From Pantoea sp. Cy-639 (GTDB taxonomy: Bacteria > Pseudomonadota > Gammaproteobacteria > Pseudomonadales > Pseudomonadaceae), in contig NZ_VWXI01000015.1 in NCBI RefSeq assembly GCF_011752525.1, positions 1 to 64,000 of the forward strand: DNA of 64,000 nt, given 5' to 3'. Below the pieces are notes generated by a model. The model did not search any database. It saw nothing but the letters and a program-made list of their open reading frames with translations, and was not told the DNA's origin. Below are positions 1 to 7,196 of this stretch, piece after piece; within the stretch, counting starts at the first letter, position 1; each line of letters starts with the position of its first letter. A program made the translations under genes and the position numbers.

Positions 1-60
1 CACCAGGCTGGCAGCCTCACGCTTGAAGGCTGGGGTGAAAGTACGTCGTTGTCTGCTCAT
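1..60 (-). CDS. IS3-family transposase OrfA, N-terminal fragment
   Basis: The minus strand from 60 reads MSRQRRTFTPAFKREAASLV. This is the standard opening of the IS3-family OrfA helix-turn-helix protein, which binds the element ends and is joined to OrfB by programmed frameshifting in this family. Only 20 residues lie inside the window, because the gene runs off the left edge. Whether the element is intact cannot be judged. Confidence 0.75.
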   Translation of the reverse strand, partial: MSRQRRTFTPAFKREAASLV

Positions 61-124
61 TGAACACCTCTGTGTGGCGATCATCTTCGCCTAAAAAGGT
101 GTCCGGGGTTAGTAGACCACTACA
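1..124 (-). mobile_element. End of an IS3-family insertion sequence
   Basis: Read on the minus strand, the terminus TGTAGTGGTCTACTAACCCC (124 inward) is followed by a short leader and a transposase start codon at 60. IS3-family elements begin with TG and carry orfA close to the left end, which fits. Only this end is in the window, so the other end, the frameshift-linked orfB and any target duplication cannot be seen. It marks the left side of an accessory region. Confidence 0.7.
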
Positions 125-323
125 CAGACGCTCAGAAAATCAAAAGGTTAGCTTCATAGGCCTCATTTTTGAAAGGGTTTAGCGATTTTTTGGCGATGAT
201 AAATCACGTCACAATTGAGATAGATAATCATTTATAGGTGACAATGTGTTGTGAGGGTGACAACCAGAGTGTAAACTGAGCGTCAGACCAAACCACAGCT
301 TCACAAGCTTCACGAGGAGAAAA
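125..323. promoter_or_regulatory. AT-rich upstream region of the TIGR04255 operon
   Basis: About 200 bases of AT-rich DNA lie between the IS end and the first gene. Two GTGACAA direct repeats (238-244 and 257-263, 19 bp apart) and a related GTCACAA at 208-214 may be operator half-sites, possibly for the helix-turn-helix protein encoded second in the operon. AGGAG at 315-319 serves the ATG at 324. The promoter assignment is by position only. Confidence 0.35.
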
Positions 324-1112
324 ATGAGCGTATTGCTAAAGAATGCACCGGTCTATTACGCCTTAGCCCAGGCGAAATTCAATCCCGTTGCGGCTATGGC
401 AAAATTCTCAACCGATATTCAGGAGGTGATGCGTCGCGTCGGATATACTGTTTTCGAAGTCGAAGATACACAGAGTGTTGACTACGGAAATACGCATGAC
501 GGCGAGAGCGTTAAACCTGTTGTTTCGACCACAACAAACTGGTTTTTCACAACCTCGGATCGTAGCTGTGGTTATGTGCTCGGACAAGATTTTCTGACCT
601 TTCAATCCACAAAATACCTCGATAGAGAGCAGTTCTTTCGGGCTTTGTGTGACGGGCTGAAGATCGTGCATGAGGTAGTACAGTTGGAGCGAATTTTTCG
701 ATTAGGGATTCGCTATTTGAACGCTGTAATACCTGATGAAGGTGAGAAAGTTGATCAATATCTCAACCCGAGCATTCAGGGCGTGAATTTTGGCCTTCCG
801 ATACTTGGAGGCCTCTGGGAAGCTGGCTACAGAACCGAAAGCGGCGGTCTACTAATCGCTAAAGTCTATCAGGCGCCGAATGCACCTTTGGGCTTCCCGC
901 AGGATCTCGTCCCACGCTCTGTTCAGCTGATGCCGAGATTCAATAGAGAAGAATCGTTTGCGCATGCTGTCCTTGATATGGATCTCTTCGTCGAAGAAAC
1001 CATGCCTCTTGACACCGCTACGATTTATGAAAGGCTACTGAGTTTTCATGGGGATTTGGCTAAGTGCTTCCACGCCATTGCAACGCCTCATGCATTTGCT
1101 CGATGGGAATAG
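324..1112 (+). CDS. TIGR04255 family protein
   Basis: The 262-residue protein has the typical opening of the TIGR04255 family (LKNAPVYYALAQAKFNPV), a sporadically distributed family of unknown biochemical role found mostly in accessory loci. No signal peptide, membrane segment or catalytic motif is evident. It is the first of three same-strand genes spaced 9 and 14 bases apart, so it is probably co-transcribed with the helix-turn-helix gene that follows. The ATG is preceded by AGGAG. Family assignment is from recognition of the N-terminal motif; function is unknown. Confidence 0.75.
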   Translation: MSVLLKNAPVYYALAQAKFNPVAAMAKFSTDIQEVMRRVGYTVFEVEDTQSVDYGNTHDGESVKPVVSTTTNWFFTTSDRSCGYVLGQDFLTFQSTKYLDREQFFRALCDGLKIVHEVVQLERIFRLGIRYLNAVIPDEGEKVDQYLNPSIQGVNFGLPILGGLWEAGYRTESGGLLIAKVYQAPNAPLGFPQDLVPRSVQLMPRFNREESFAHAVLDMDLFVEETMPLDTATIYERLLSFHGDLAKCFHAIATPHAFARWE

Positions 1113-1121
1113 GAGGAGGTT

Positions 1122-1760
1122 ATGTACGGGATTACAGGCTTTACCACTTATAGAAGCAGTGGGACTGGAGGTGTTGCGCGAGCAGCACGTACCGCAGCAA
1201 TTGTCATTGCTTTTTTCCTAGGAACTGGCAGTGTCCAAGCGGCTCCAGGTGTTGAGCGGCTTAACTCATATTTCAAGCCGAAGCAGGAGACAAAATTTAC
1301 CGTCGCTGAGAAAGGACAACTGAAGGTAGTAAACCTAGATTTCCGAGGTCCAAACGAGCATTTGGACAATATCAAGTCAGTGCTCAATCTGCCTGTTTCC
1401 GAGATGGCCTCGCTGTTTGGCGTAACTAGACAGTCAATCTATAAATGGACTGGAAATCAGGCCACCCCTGATGATGAAAACCTTGCTAAAATCGCAGAGC
1501 TGAGCCAGCTGGCAGACCTGTTCAAGGAGGCCCAGGTTTCGCGGCCGTTGGACATGGTCAAGATGAAGGCGTTTCAAGGGAAGTCTGTACTCGACCTGTT
1601 CAAGGGTGGCGAGCCATTCATGCACTTGGCTACAGTTTTGGTCAAGGAGTCTAGGATCGCGGATGAATCGTACGCAAGATCTGGGCTATCTCAGTTGAAA
1701 ACCGCAAAAACTGACGGTTGGAAATCTTCGATTTCGATTCCGTTTTCCAATGAAGCCTGA
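1122..1760 (+). CDS. Helix-turn-helix protein with a hydrophobic N-terminal segment
   Basis: This 212-residue protein is translated from an ATG behind a strong GGAGGAGG site, 9 bases after the preceding stop. Residues about 22-40 form a hydrophobic stretch ending in VQAAP, which resembles a signal peptide or membrane anchor. Residues about 85-125 look like a helix-turn-helix (SEMASLFGVTRQSIYKWTG) followed by a helical region. A secreted DNA-binding protein makes little sense, so either the segment anchors a membrane-bound regulator or it is a buried helix. Its position suggests it regulates or works with the TIGR04255 protein. Confidence 0.6.
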   Translation: MYGITGFTTYRSSGTGGVARAARTAAIVIAFFLGTGSVQAAPGVERLNSYFKPKQETKFTVAEKGQLKVVNLDFRGPNEHLDNIKSVLNLPVSEMASLFGVTRQSIYKWTGNQATPDDENLAKIAELSQLADLFKEAQVSRPLDMVKMKAFQGKSVLDLFKGGEPFMHLATVLVKESRIADESYARSGLSQLKTAKTDGWKSSISIPFSNEA

Positions 1761-1774
1761 GTGAGATTTTCAGA

Positions 1775-2608
1775 TTGATCGACCGCAATACAACATGGCG
1801 ACAAGGAAGCCTGCTCAAGCGTGACGAGTTCGCCATGTTGGGTCTCGAGGGGGGTGATGACACGTGCGCTGTTGTCATCTCCCACGATTGCGACATCCCA
1901 CAGGATAAAGAGTCCTATCTGGAGGTGATCGTCGGTCAAAAGGTCAAGAAAGATAAAAACTTTTGTAGCGCGAAGAACGTGCGGCGTCTTCATGCCCGTT
2001 TTTTTGCACAAAACGACGATGAGTTTTACGTCGATCTTTCCTTCCAGAATCGCCAAATCATCCCGCGCAGCGACTTCGCCAAGCTTTCAGGTCCATGCGA
2101 CTCTGCTCGCATCACAGAAGCTGACAAGCGGACTTTGAAGCAGTGGCTAAGCGTGCGTTATGGCCGCCCGGCCTATCCGAATGCGTTTGAAAACAGGTTG
2201 CAACGTGAGTGCCGGAAGAGGGTCAGCGTTGAAAAGGGTATAGCTGAGGCCGTTTCAAAGCGCTCTGAGCACATCAAAGCTCTGTTCTTTAACCTCGCGG
2301 ACGAGAGAGAGCTAGAGCTTGATGAGGGTACTCCTTATAACCTGAGCGTCTATGTGGTCTACGATCAGGAAAATGGTGCGGTCGAGGCGCGCAAAGAGGC
2401 TGAGGTTCTGGCGGAAGAAATTTTCACTCTCCTTCGTAAGGTATATGGTCCTCCAGAGGATGCATTAGATATATGTGTTGAGTCGTGCATAGCGCTTGCG
2501 GACACAAATCTATCTTTGGCTGACTTGATGAAGATCGATCAGTGGCGCCTCGAATGGGTAAGCCTATACGAAGATAGCCCAGATTTTCTTCCCTTGGGAC
2601 GCCCATGA
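1775..2608 (+). CDS. Uncharacterised protein with VVISHDCDI motif
   Basis: I do not recognise this 277-residue protein functionally. It has an N-terminal RQGSLLKRDEF segment, then AVVISHDCDIPQ (about residues 32-43), whose clustered His, Asp and Cys residues could bind metal or act catalytically. The rest is soluble, mixed alpha/beta and charged. The likely start is TTG at 1775, 14 bases after the previous stop; an internal ATG at 1835 is an alternative. It is the third gene of the TIGR04255 operon, and the short spacing implies joint function. Confidence 0.55.
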   Translation: MIDRNTTWRQGSLLKRDEFAMLGLEGGDDTCAVVISHDCDIPQDKESYLEVIVGQKVKKDKNFCSAKNVRRLHARFFAQNDDEFYVDLSFQNRQIIPRSDFAKLSGPCDSARITEADKRTLKQWLSVRYGRPAYPNAFENRLQRECRKRVSVEKGIAEAVSKRSEHIKALFFNLADERELELDEGTPYNLSVYVVYDQENGAVEARKEAEVLAEEIFTLLRKVYGPPEDALDICVESCIALADTNLSLADLMKIDQWRLEWVSLYEDSPDFLPLGRP

Positions 2609-2658
2609 TCCCAAGTGAGTTGAAACTCACGACTCGGCTGATGGAGATCAAGGCATGA
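2605..2658 (+). CDS. Short ORF coupled by ATGA to the preceding gene, possibly a truncated fourth gene
   Basis: An ATG overlaps the stop of the preceding gene as ATGA and opens 17 codons (MIPSELKLTTRLMEIKA) before a stop. A second short ORF of 26 residues starts at 2655 in another frame and overlaps it. ATGA overlaps usually join full genes in an operon, so this may be the start of a fourth gene lost by frameshift or deletion. It is too short to identify. Confidence 0.3.
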   Translation: MIPSELKLTTRLMEIKA

Positions 2659-2988
2659 TGGTGCCACCGAGGCAGCCAGCTGAAGGTGCTCTGTCAGCTC
2701 GTGCTTTGATGTCAAAAATCTGGTCGGATTGCTAAGAAATCATAGCCTCGCCGTGTTCAGTCGTAGTACCTCTGCGAGCAGCAGATATGGGCAAGCAGCC
2801 GCTTGCGACCCATCAGTTTCGACCTTAGCCCTAGTTGAAGTTGGAAATCGGCTCACCAGAACATTCACCTGGTTTTGACAAAGAATCGAGCTAACAGGGT
2901 CGATCCATCGAGCCGTGCAACAGGAACTACGCTGCAGAATATTAACCGTAGCTGCCTCTCGAAAGAACTCACTCGCAAGAGACCGCTG
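2659..2988. other. Intergenic stretch without a convincing gene
   Basis: About 330 bases between the TIGR04255 operon and the convergent HNH gene. Apart from a 26-codon ORF (2655-2735) that looks like debris, no gene, clear terminator or RNA is seen. The composition is moderate GC, like the flanking accessory genes. Confidence 0.5.
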
Positions 2989-3786
2989 TTATTCATGCCA
3001 TTCTTCAACGTTGTGCGGCGTGATGTATTTTAAATCATCGCTCATCGCAATATCGTAAGCGCTTGCGAGATTAGCAATCTGCACCCCTATAGACTTTCTG
3101 AGCGTTGCCAGTGCATCACTAAATTGCCGCCACTCTAGGTTGCCTGAATCGCACCGCAATGTCCTAAGGTCGGATGACTCAACTGTCTTGAAGAACGACA
3201 AAATTGTCTTGGTCATCGATAGCAATATCCCATCCAGCGGTGTTCCATCTTGAAGTTCACCGCGAATGCTGGTGAATCGATAGCGAAGTTCGTCCAACGA
3301 TTGCCGGACACGGTCAGGGAATTCAGCATCAAAGGTGACCCAAAGCGCCCGGCGATCTTCCATTGAAGCAATGATTTGCTTTGCAATTTGCGGTTCCATA
3401 CGACCAGAACGCAACAATTCAAGGCTGCGCGAATATCCTTCTGTTCGAATCTCCGAGACCATCTCCTCATGGTCGGCCTTCCATTTTCTTAGCTGTACGT
3501 CGGAATATCCACACTCATCGCTGTCGATGATGACGCCACACTCCCTGCATAACCAGATAGCGTTTTCTATCGACTTACGCTCTTCAGCGGACTGCGATGG
3601 CTTGTAGCGAGGCCCCAGCTTGGATGCCGCATGAATGTGCGCAGCATGACCCGTAGTCAATGCTTTAGTTGAGACAGAAGACGGACCTACGGTGAGCTTT
3701 AGACAATTTGGATTGGAGCAAAAGTAAGCAGCCCGGAGGGCAAGAGTTTTTTTGGTGCCTGGGCTGAAGTCGTCTCTCTTGGTCAT
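2989..3786 (-). CDS. HNH-type endonuclease family protein
   Basis: Starting at the ATG preceded by AGGAAG (3786), the product has 265 residues. The first ~100 hold an HNH-like zinc fold: CSNPNC (23-28), GHAAHIHAAS (46-55), GPRY, then ENAIWLCRECGVIID (74-88). In this subfamily the usual His after the last Cys pair is often replaced, as here by Gly. The remaining ~165 residues are mostly helical and unrecognised. It stands alone and convergent to the TIGR04255 operon. HNH proteins of this type are common in defence and mobile regions; nuclease activity is inferred from family. Confidence 0.7.
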   Translation of the reverse strand: MTKRDDFSPGTKKTLALRAAYFCSNPNCLKLTVGPSSVSTKALTTGHAAHIHAASKLGPRYKPSQSAEERKSIENAIWLCRECGVIIDSDECGYSDVQLRKWKADHEEMVSEIRTEGYSRSLELLRSGRMEPQIAKQIIASMEDRRALWVTFDAEFPDRVRQSLDELRYRFTSIRGELQDGTPLDGILLSMTKTILSFFKTVESSDLRTLRCDSGNLEWRQFSDALATLRKSIGVQIANLASAYDIAMSDDLKYITPHNVEEWHE

Positions 3787-4562
3787 TATTAGGCTTCCTG
3801 CAAACATGTGTCGTCGTGATCAGAGAGGATACCCTTTGTTCATTGAAAATCCACCGCTTACACGGGCCTCACCTTGCGCTGATTTGGGGATAGACCACGC
3901 CTTGCAATGAAATTTCGGCCAGCCGCTGTGAGTCAAAGGTGGTCATTTAGAAGTATCTACAAGCTAACGAGCAACTAGTGGTCAGTAAGTACTTCCGCCG
4001 CCAACACCGAAGCTCTCATTTGAGAATCCGTTACAGACTGAAACAGAGACTCAGCAATCAGACGGAACCGTTCCACTTTGATGGTAGGTGCTCCGCTATT
4101 CTAAGCTTCGTGATAGCGGCGCATTGCCTCAACCGCCTCTGTGTAGGCAGGGTAATTGGGCGATAGGATCTCGGTCGATTTGGACATAAGGTCTCCGCCG
4201 TTAGTTTTATTGAGTCGGGCAGCCTCGCTATTTCCAGAAGCTGGAAAGCTCATGCCGCGTAGTAAAGGAGTCTGCCAACAAGCTAGGCCCCTCGACCCCT
4301 CTGGTGGCGTCTCAAGGGCTTAGCTCAAGCAGCTCGCGAGCTTAACCCTGTTCTAAGAAGGATCCTAAAAGCTTAGCCCGCTAGCGTCACCCCTTGGAAA
4401 AACTGATCGCTAGCTATGTCCACCTTGCCAAAGGTTAATCGTGGCTATGGGGCGAAAGCCCTCGGTTAAACATTGCAAGGGAGGCAGTTAACGGTCCCCC
4501 TGCTATCCGTGCTGGCCGTTCTATCCTACGGCTCCGCTGCATTCTCGGTTTGATCCAAATCA
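3787..4562. other. Gene-poor intergenic region
   Basis: About 775 bases between the HNH gene and the XRE regulator. The only feature with any support is a 28-codon ORF with a ribosome site on the minus strand (4101-4187). No tRNA, terminator or recognisable gene remnant was found. Moderate GC and lack of coding pattern suggest degraded or foreign DNA. Confidence 0.5.
4101..4187 (-). CDS. Possible small protein of 28 residues
   Basis: On the minus strand an ATG at 4187 lies a few bases after GGCGGAG and opens MSKSTEILSPNYPAYTEAVE plus eight more residues (AMRRYHEA) before a stop. Good ribosome-site spacing and protein-like composition favour a real small protein or the surviving N-terminus of a longer one. 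No family is recognised and it stands alone. Confidence 0.35.
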   Translation of the reverse strand: MSKSTEILSPNYPAYTEAVEAMRRYHEA

Positions 4563-4931
4563 TTACCGGTCTGGAGATTTGACACTCGTATCCGCGACGG
4601 CCAGCAACCCCTCCAATGCTTCTACAAGCTTGGCCACTGCAGGTTCATATGCAGGAGCAAGCTCCAAGAGCTCATCAATTTTCCGGCCTAGTGTCGTACG
4701 GGGAACCGAGTAGCGTACAGGGTCGGGGTCAACTTGCAAAAATGTGCATATTTTATGCAGATTTTTGCCGACACTGCCCATCTGTCCTCTTTCATATCGA
4801 GAGACCTGTGAATGATCAACGCCCACTGCGCGACCTACTTCCACCAATGAAAGGTCCTTGTCCATGCGTGCCTGGCGGAGTTGACTGCCAAGAGCTGTGG
4901 CGTCCAGCGGAGAGTTGAATTTTTTACGCAT
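4563..4931 (-). CDS. XRE-family transcriptional repressor
   Basis: The 122-residue product from the ATG at 4931 has an N-terminal XRE helix-turn-helix (about 15-70, with LSLVEVGRAVGVDHSQVSRYERG) and a short helical C-terminus likely for dimerisation. A longer reading to 5066 would cross the divergent DUF4031 gene and its operator and is not favoured. The start codon abuts a perfect 9-bp inverted repeat (4932-4954) and has no clear ribosome site, so a leaderless transcript repressed by its own product is plausible. It probably controls the divergent DUF4031-MazG-glycosylase operon. Confidence 0.75.
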   Translation of the reverse strand: MRKKFNSPLDATALGSQLRQARMDKDLSLVEVGRAVGVDHSQVSRYERGQMGSVGKNLHKICTFLQVDPDPVRYSVPRTTLGRKIDELLELAPAYEPAVAKLVEALEGLLAVADTSVKSPDR

Positions 4932-4954
4932 AATGTGCAATATGTTTGCACATT
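4932..4954. promoter_or_regulatory. Inverted-repeat operator between the XRE gene and the DUF4031 operon
   Basis: AATGTGCAA (4932-4940) and TTGCACATT (4946-4954) form a perfect 9-bp inverted repeat with a 5-bp spacer. It sits directly against the XRE start codon and 21 bases before the divergent DUF4031 start. Size and position are typical of XRE repressor operators that autoregulate and control a divergent operon. No binding evidence exists here. Confidence 0.6.
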
Positions 4955-4975
4955 TTGGCACTAAAGGCGAGAACC

Positions 4976-5269
4976 GTGGCGGTTTACGTGGATTCGGAAG
5001 AAATCCTTTGGCGAGGAAAGCTCTGGTGCCACTTGGCAGCAGATACCCTGGACGAACTCCATACATTCGCGTCCAAACTAGGCTTGCGCAGAAGCTGGTT
5101 CCAGTCGCACGGTTATCCTCACTACGATGTAACCGTTTCGGTACGTCAGCGCGCTCTGCAGCTGGGGGCCATTGATGCCGATCGCGAGACCATCGTAGAT
5201 CGCTGCAAAAAGCTCAAAACGGAGCTGCGTCAACAGGAGCAGCTTCAGCAGCCGCTAGCCTTCGCGTAA
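4976..5269 (+). CDS. DUF4031 domain-containing protein
   Basis: The 97-residue product starts at GTG 4976 behind GGCGAG and opens VAVYVDSEEILWRGKLWCHL, the characteristic DUF4031 pattern, followed by LGLRRSWFQ and HYDVT. The domain's function is unknown. It is compact and soluble, covering most of the protein. It is first in a plus-strand operon with the MazG-type gene (29 bases on) and a uracil-DNA-glycosylase-like gene, and is divergent from an XRE repressor. The association suggests a role in nucleotide metabolism or defence. Confidence 0.75.
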   Translation: MAVYVDSEEILWRGKLWCHLAADTLDELHTFASKLGLRRSWFQSHGYPHYDVTVSVRQRALQLGAIDADRETIVDRCKKLKTELRQQEQLQQPLAFA

Positions 5270-5298
5270 AAGTTCAGAACCATAATCAGGGAGGATTT

Positions 5299-6519
5299 AT
5301 GGCACCAGCACCCCAGCCGCGGCCCGACGCGCTCACCGTAGGCAAGTACATGCTCAAAGCTCGGGAGAGCATGCGTTTCAGTGATGACGCCGACAGCCTA
5401 CAGTACATTCGTTTTGGATACTTTGGTGAGATCGGCGGACTGCTTTCTGCGGTAAAGAAAGCTGGGCGTGACAGCCTGAAGGCCGCGGATAGCCAACAGG
5501 CAGCCGAAGAGCTCGGCGATGCGCTGTGGTATCTGACTATCGCCGCGCACCTTCTGAAAATCACCGCAGACGCCCTGGGAGCCCAGTGCATCCTGGTTTT
5601 GCGTCAGGACTTCGGTGAAAACGTTAAAGCCCCGGCGCCGCCAATCACTTTCCGTCAGATAGACGGTCTTATCGAATCACAGCGAGATGAGGATACAATC
5701 CCTCGCCCAACGCAGTTGGGTAAGCTCGCGCTGAGTGCCGGCGTGTTGGCCGAGATGTCACACGCCAGCCTGGACGCAATGGCCGCCCCGTCTCGAGAAG
5801 CCTATTTCGGGAAGCTTCTGTCTGAACTCGCCAAGACCTGTGCGAGCTTCAACCTGAGTCTCGAGGACATCGCGCAGGGAAATCTTGAGAAGACAGCGAG
5901 TCGATGGCCAAGCACCAAAACGCGTGACTTCCCGCTGTTCGATGATGGTTTCCCGGAACACGAGCAGTTCGAGCGGGAGTTCACGATCGAATTCATCGAA
6001 CGCGGCGAGGGGCAGAACAGGCACGTGGTGCAGCGTTTGAACGGGGTCTACATCGGCGACCGGCTCACCGACAACAGCAACGAGTCAGATGACTATCGCT
6101 TCCATGACGTATTCCACCTGGCCTACGTTGCCCATCTTGGATGGTCGCCGGTGCTGCGATCGCTGCTCAAACGCAAACGGAAATCCAACCCCGCCAAGGA
6201 CGAGAACGATGACGGCGCACGCGCAGCCATCATCGAGGAAGGCATTGCCACCTGGATTTTCGACCACGCCAAGAAGTACGGCTACTACGAAGGAACTGAG
6301 CCCGGGCGCCTCGACTACGGTCTACTCAAACAGATTGAGGGCATGGTCAAGGGCTACGAGGTTGAGCAATGCAAGCTGTGGCAGTGGGAGCTTGCCATTC
6401 TCGACGGATTCAAGATGTTCCGCGAACTGCGCGCACATCGTGGAGGCTCCGTCATGGTGAACATCACTGAAGGGTCACTGACCTTTCAAAAGCCCGTTAA
6501 TGAGGCCGAAGCGAAATGA
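5299..6519 (+). CDS. MazG-type nucleotide pyrophosphohydrolase with C-terminal domain
   Basis: This 406-residue protein starts behind GGGAGGA. Residues about 30-95 form a MazG-like module with FGEIGGLL (E44) and AAEELGD (E70, E71, D74), the metal-binding acidic residues that hydrolyse NTPs to NMP and PPi in this superfamily. The first helix has a reduced motif, so activity may differ from housekeeping MazG. A long C-terminal domain (about 190-400), rich in conserved Asp, His and Glu (DDYRFHDVFHLAYVAHLGW, IIEEGIATW), matches what I know as the MazG C-terminal domain of defence-associated proteins. Its end overlaps the next start as ATGA, so the two are translationally coupled. Confidence 0.75.
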   Translation: MAPAPQPRPDALTVGKYMLKARESMRFSDDADSLQYIRFGYFGEIGGLLSAVKKAGRDSLKAADSQQAAEELGDALWYLTIAAHLLKITADALGAQCILVLRQDFGENVKAPAPPITFRQIDGLIESQRDEDTIPRPTQLGKLALSAGVLAEMSHASLDAMAAPSREAYFGKLLSELAKTCASFNLSLEDIAQGNLEKTASRWPSTKTRDFPLFDDGFPEHEQFEREFTIEFIERGEGQNRHVVQRLNGVYIGDRLTDNSNESDDYRFHDVFHLAYVAHLGWSPVLRSLLKRKRKSNPAKDENDDGARAAIIEEGIATWIFDHAKKYGYYEGTEPGRLDYGLLKQIEGMVKGYEVEQCKLWQWELAILDGFKMFRELRAHRGGSVMVNITEGSLTFQKPVNEAEAK

Positions 6520-7187
6520 CCCCTACCACCTTTGTGAAGGCCTTGGCTGAATTCAGCCTGGATAATGTATTCAATCCGTACGCAGACACTTGCTCTGTAC
6601 ACGATCGCGCCGGCGCGGCCGCATCGCGCCGCAAAAACCTGCGGAGCTACCTGCAGGCCGTCTCGGACCTCGGGGCTGATACCATTTGGATGGGACGTGA
6701 TCTGGGCTATCGCGGTGGCCGCCGCACAGGCTTGGCCCTGACCGACGAATACCACTTATCCGAGATGACCCGTGTGTATCCAGGTTGCGAGTCGCAGCAG
6801 GCTACCCGCGGCCCTGCAATTGCCGAACGAACCGCCGCAGAGATCTGGGGCATTCTAAAAGCTGTGGATGTACCGCCGCTTCTGTGGAACGTATTCCCCT
6901 TCCATCCCCATGAGCCAGGCAATCCATTCACCAACCGCAAGTTCACCGCCAGAGAGCTCGCGTTGGTGGATGAGCTGAACAACGAGCTCTTCAGCTGGCT
7001 GAGGATCCGAAAGATCATTGCTATCGGTCAGGACGCCGGCCACTACGCGGCGCGCTTCGGCCTGCCAGTGGAAACCATTCGACATCCTAGCTACGGCGGC
7101 GTGCGCGATTTCCGCGCAGGAATGTCGAGGCTCTATAACCTCCACATCCAACCGCCCCAAGCCAGTCGGCAAGCGTCACTCCTGTAA
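6516..7187 (+). CDS. Uracil-DNA glycosylase superfamily protein
   Basis: The 223-residue product carries the glycosylase pattern: MGRDLGYRGGRRTGLALTDE (59-78) as the base-pocket motif, LWNVFPFHPHEPGNPFTNRK (123-142), IIAIGQDAG (167-175), and HPSYGG (190-195) in place of the HPSP loop. These enzymes cleave modified or wrong bases from DNA. The motifs differ from housekeeping Ung, so the substrate base is unknown. It is the last gene of the DUF4031-MazG operon, overlaps the MazG stop by four bases, and converges on the thymidylate-synthase-like gene nine bases away. Confidence 0.75.
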   Translation: MTPTTFVKALAEFSLDNVFNPYADTCSVHDRAGAAASRRKNLRSYLQAVSDLGADTIWMGRDLGYRGGRRTGLALTDEYHLSEMTRVYPGCESQQATRGPAIAERTAAEIWGILKAVDVPPLLWNVFPFHPHEPGNPFTNRKFTARELALVDELNNELFSWLRIRKIIAIGQDAGHYAARFGLPVETIRHPSYGGVRDFRAGMSRLYNLHIQPPQASRQASLL

Positions 7188-7196
7188 GAAAACCGT

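Noticed and set aside
3978..4166. 62-codon plus-strand ORF
   Set aside because: No ribosome site, basic and Arg-rich composition unlike a real protein, and no family resemblance.
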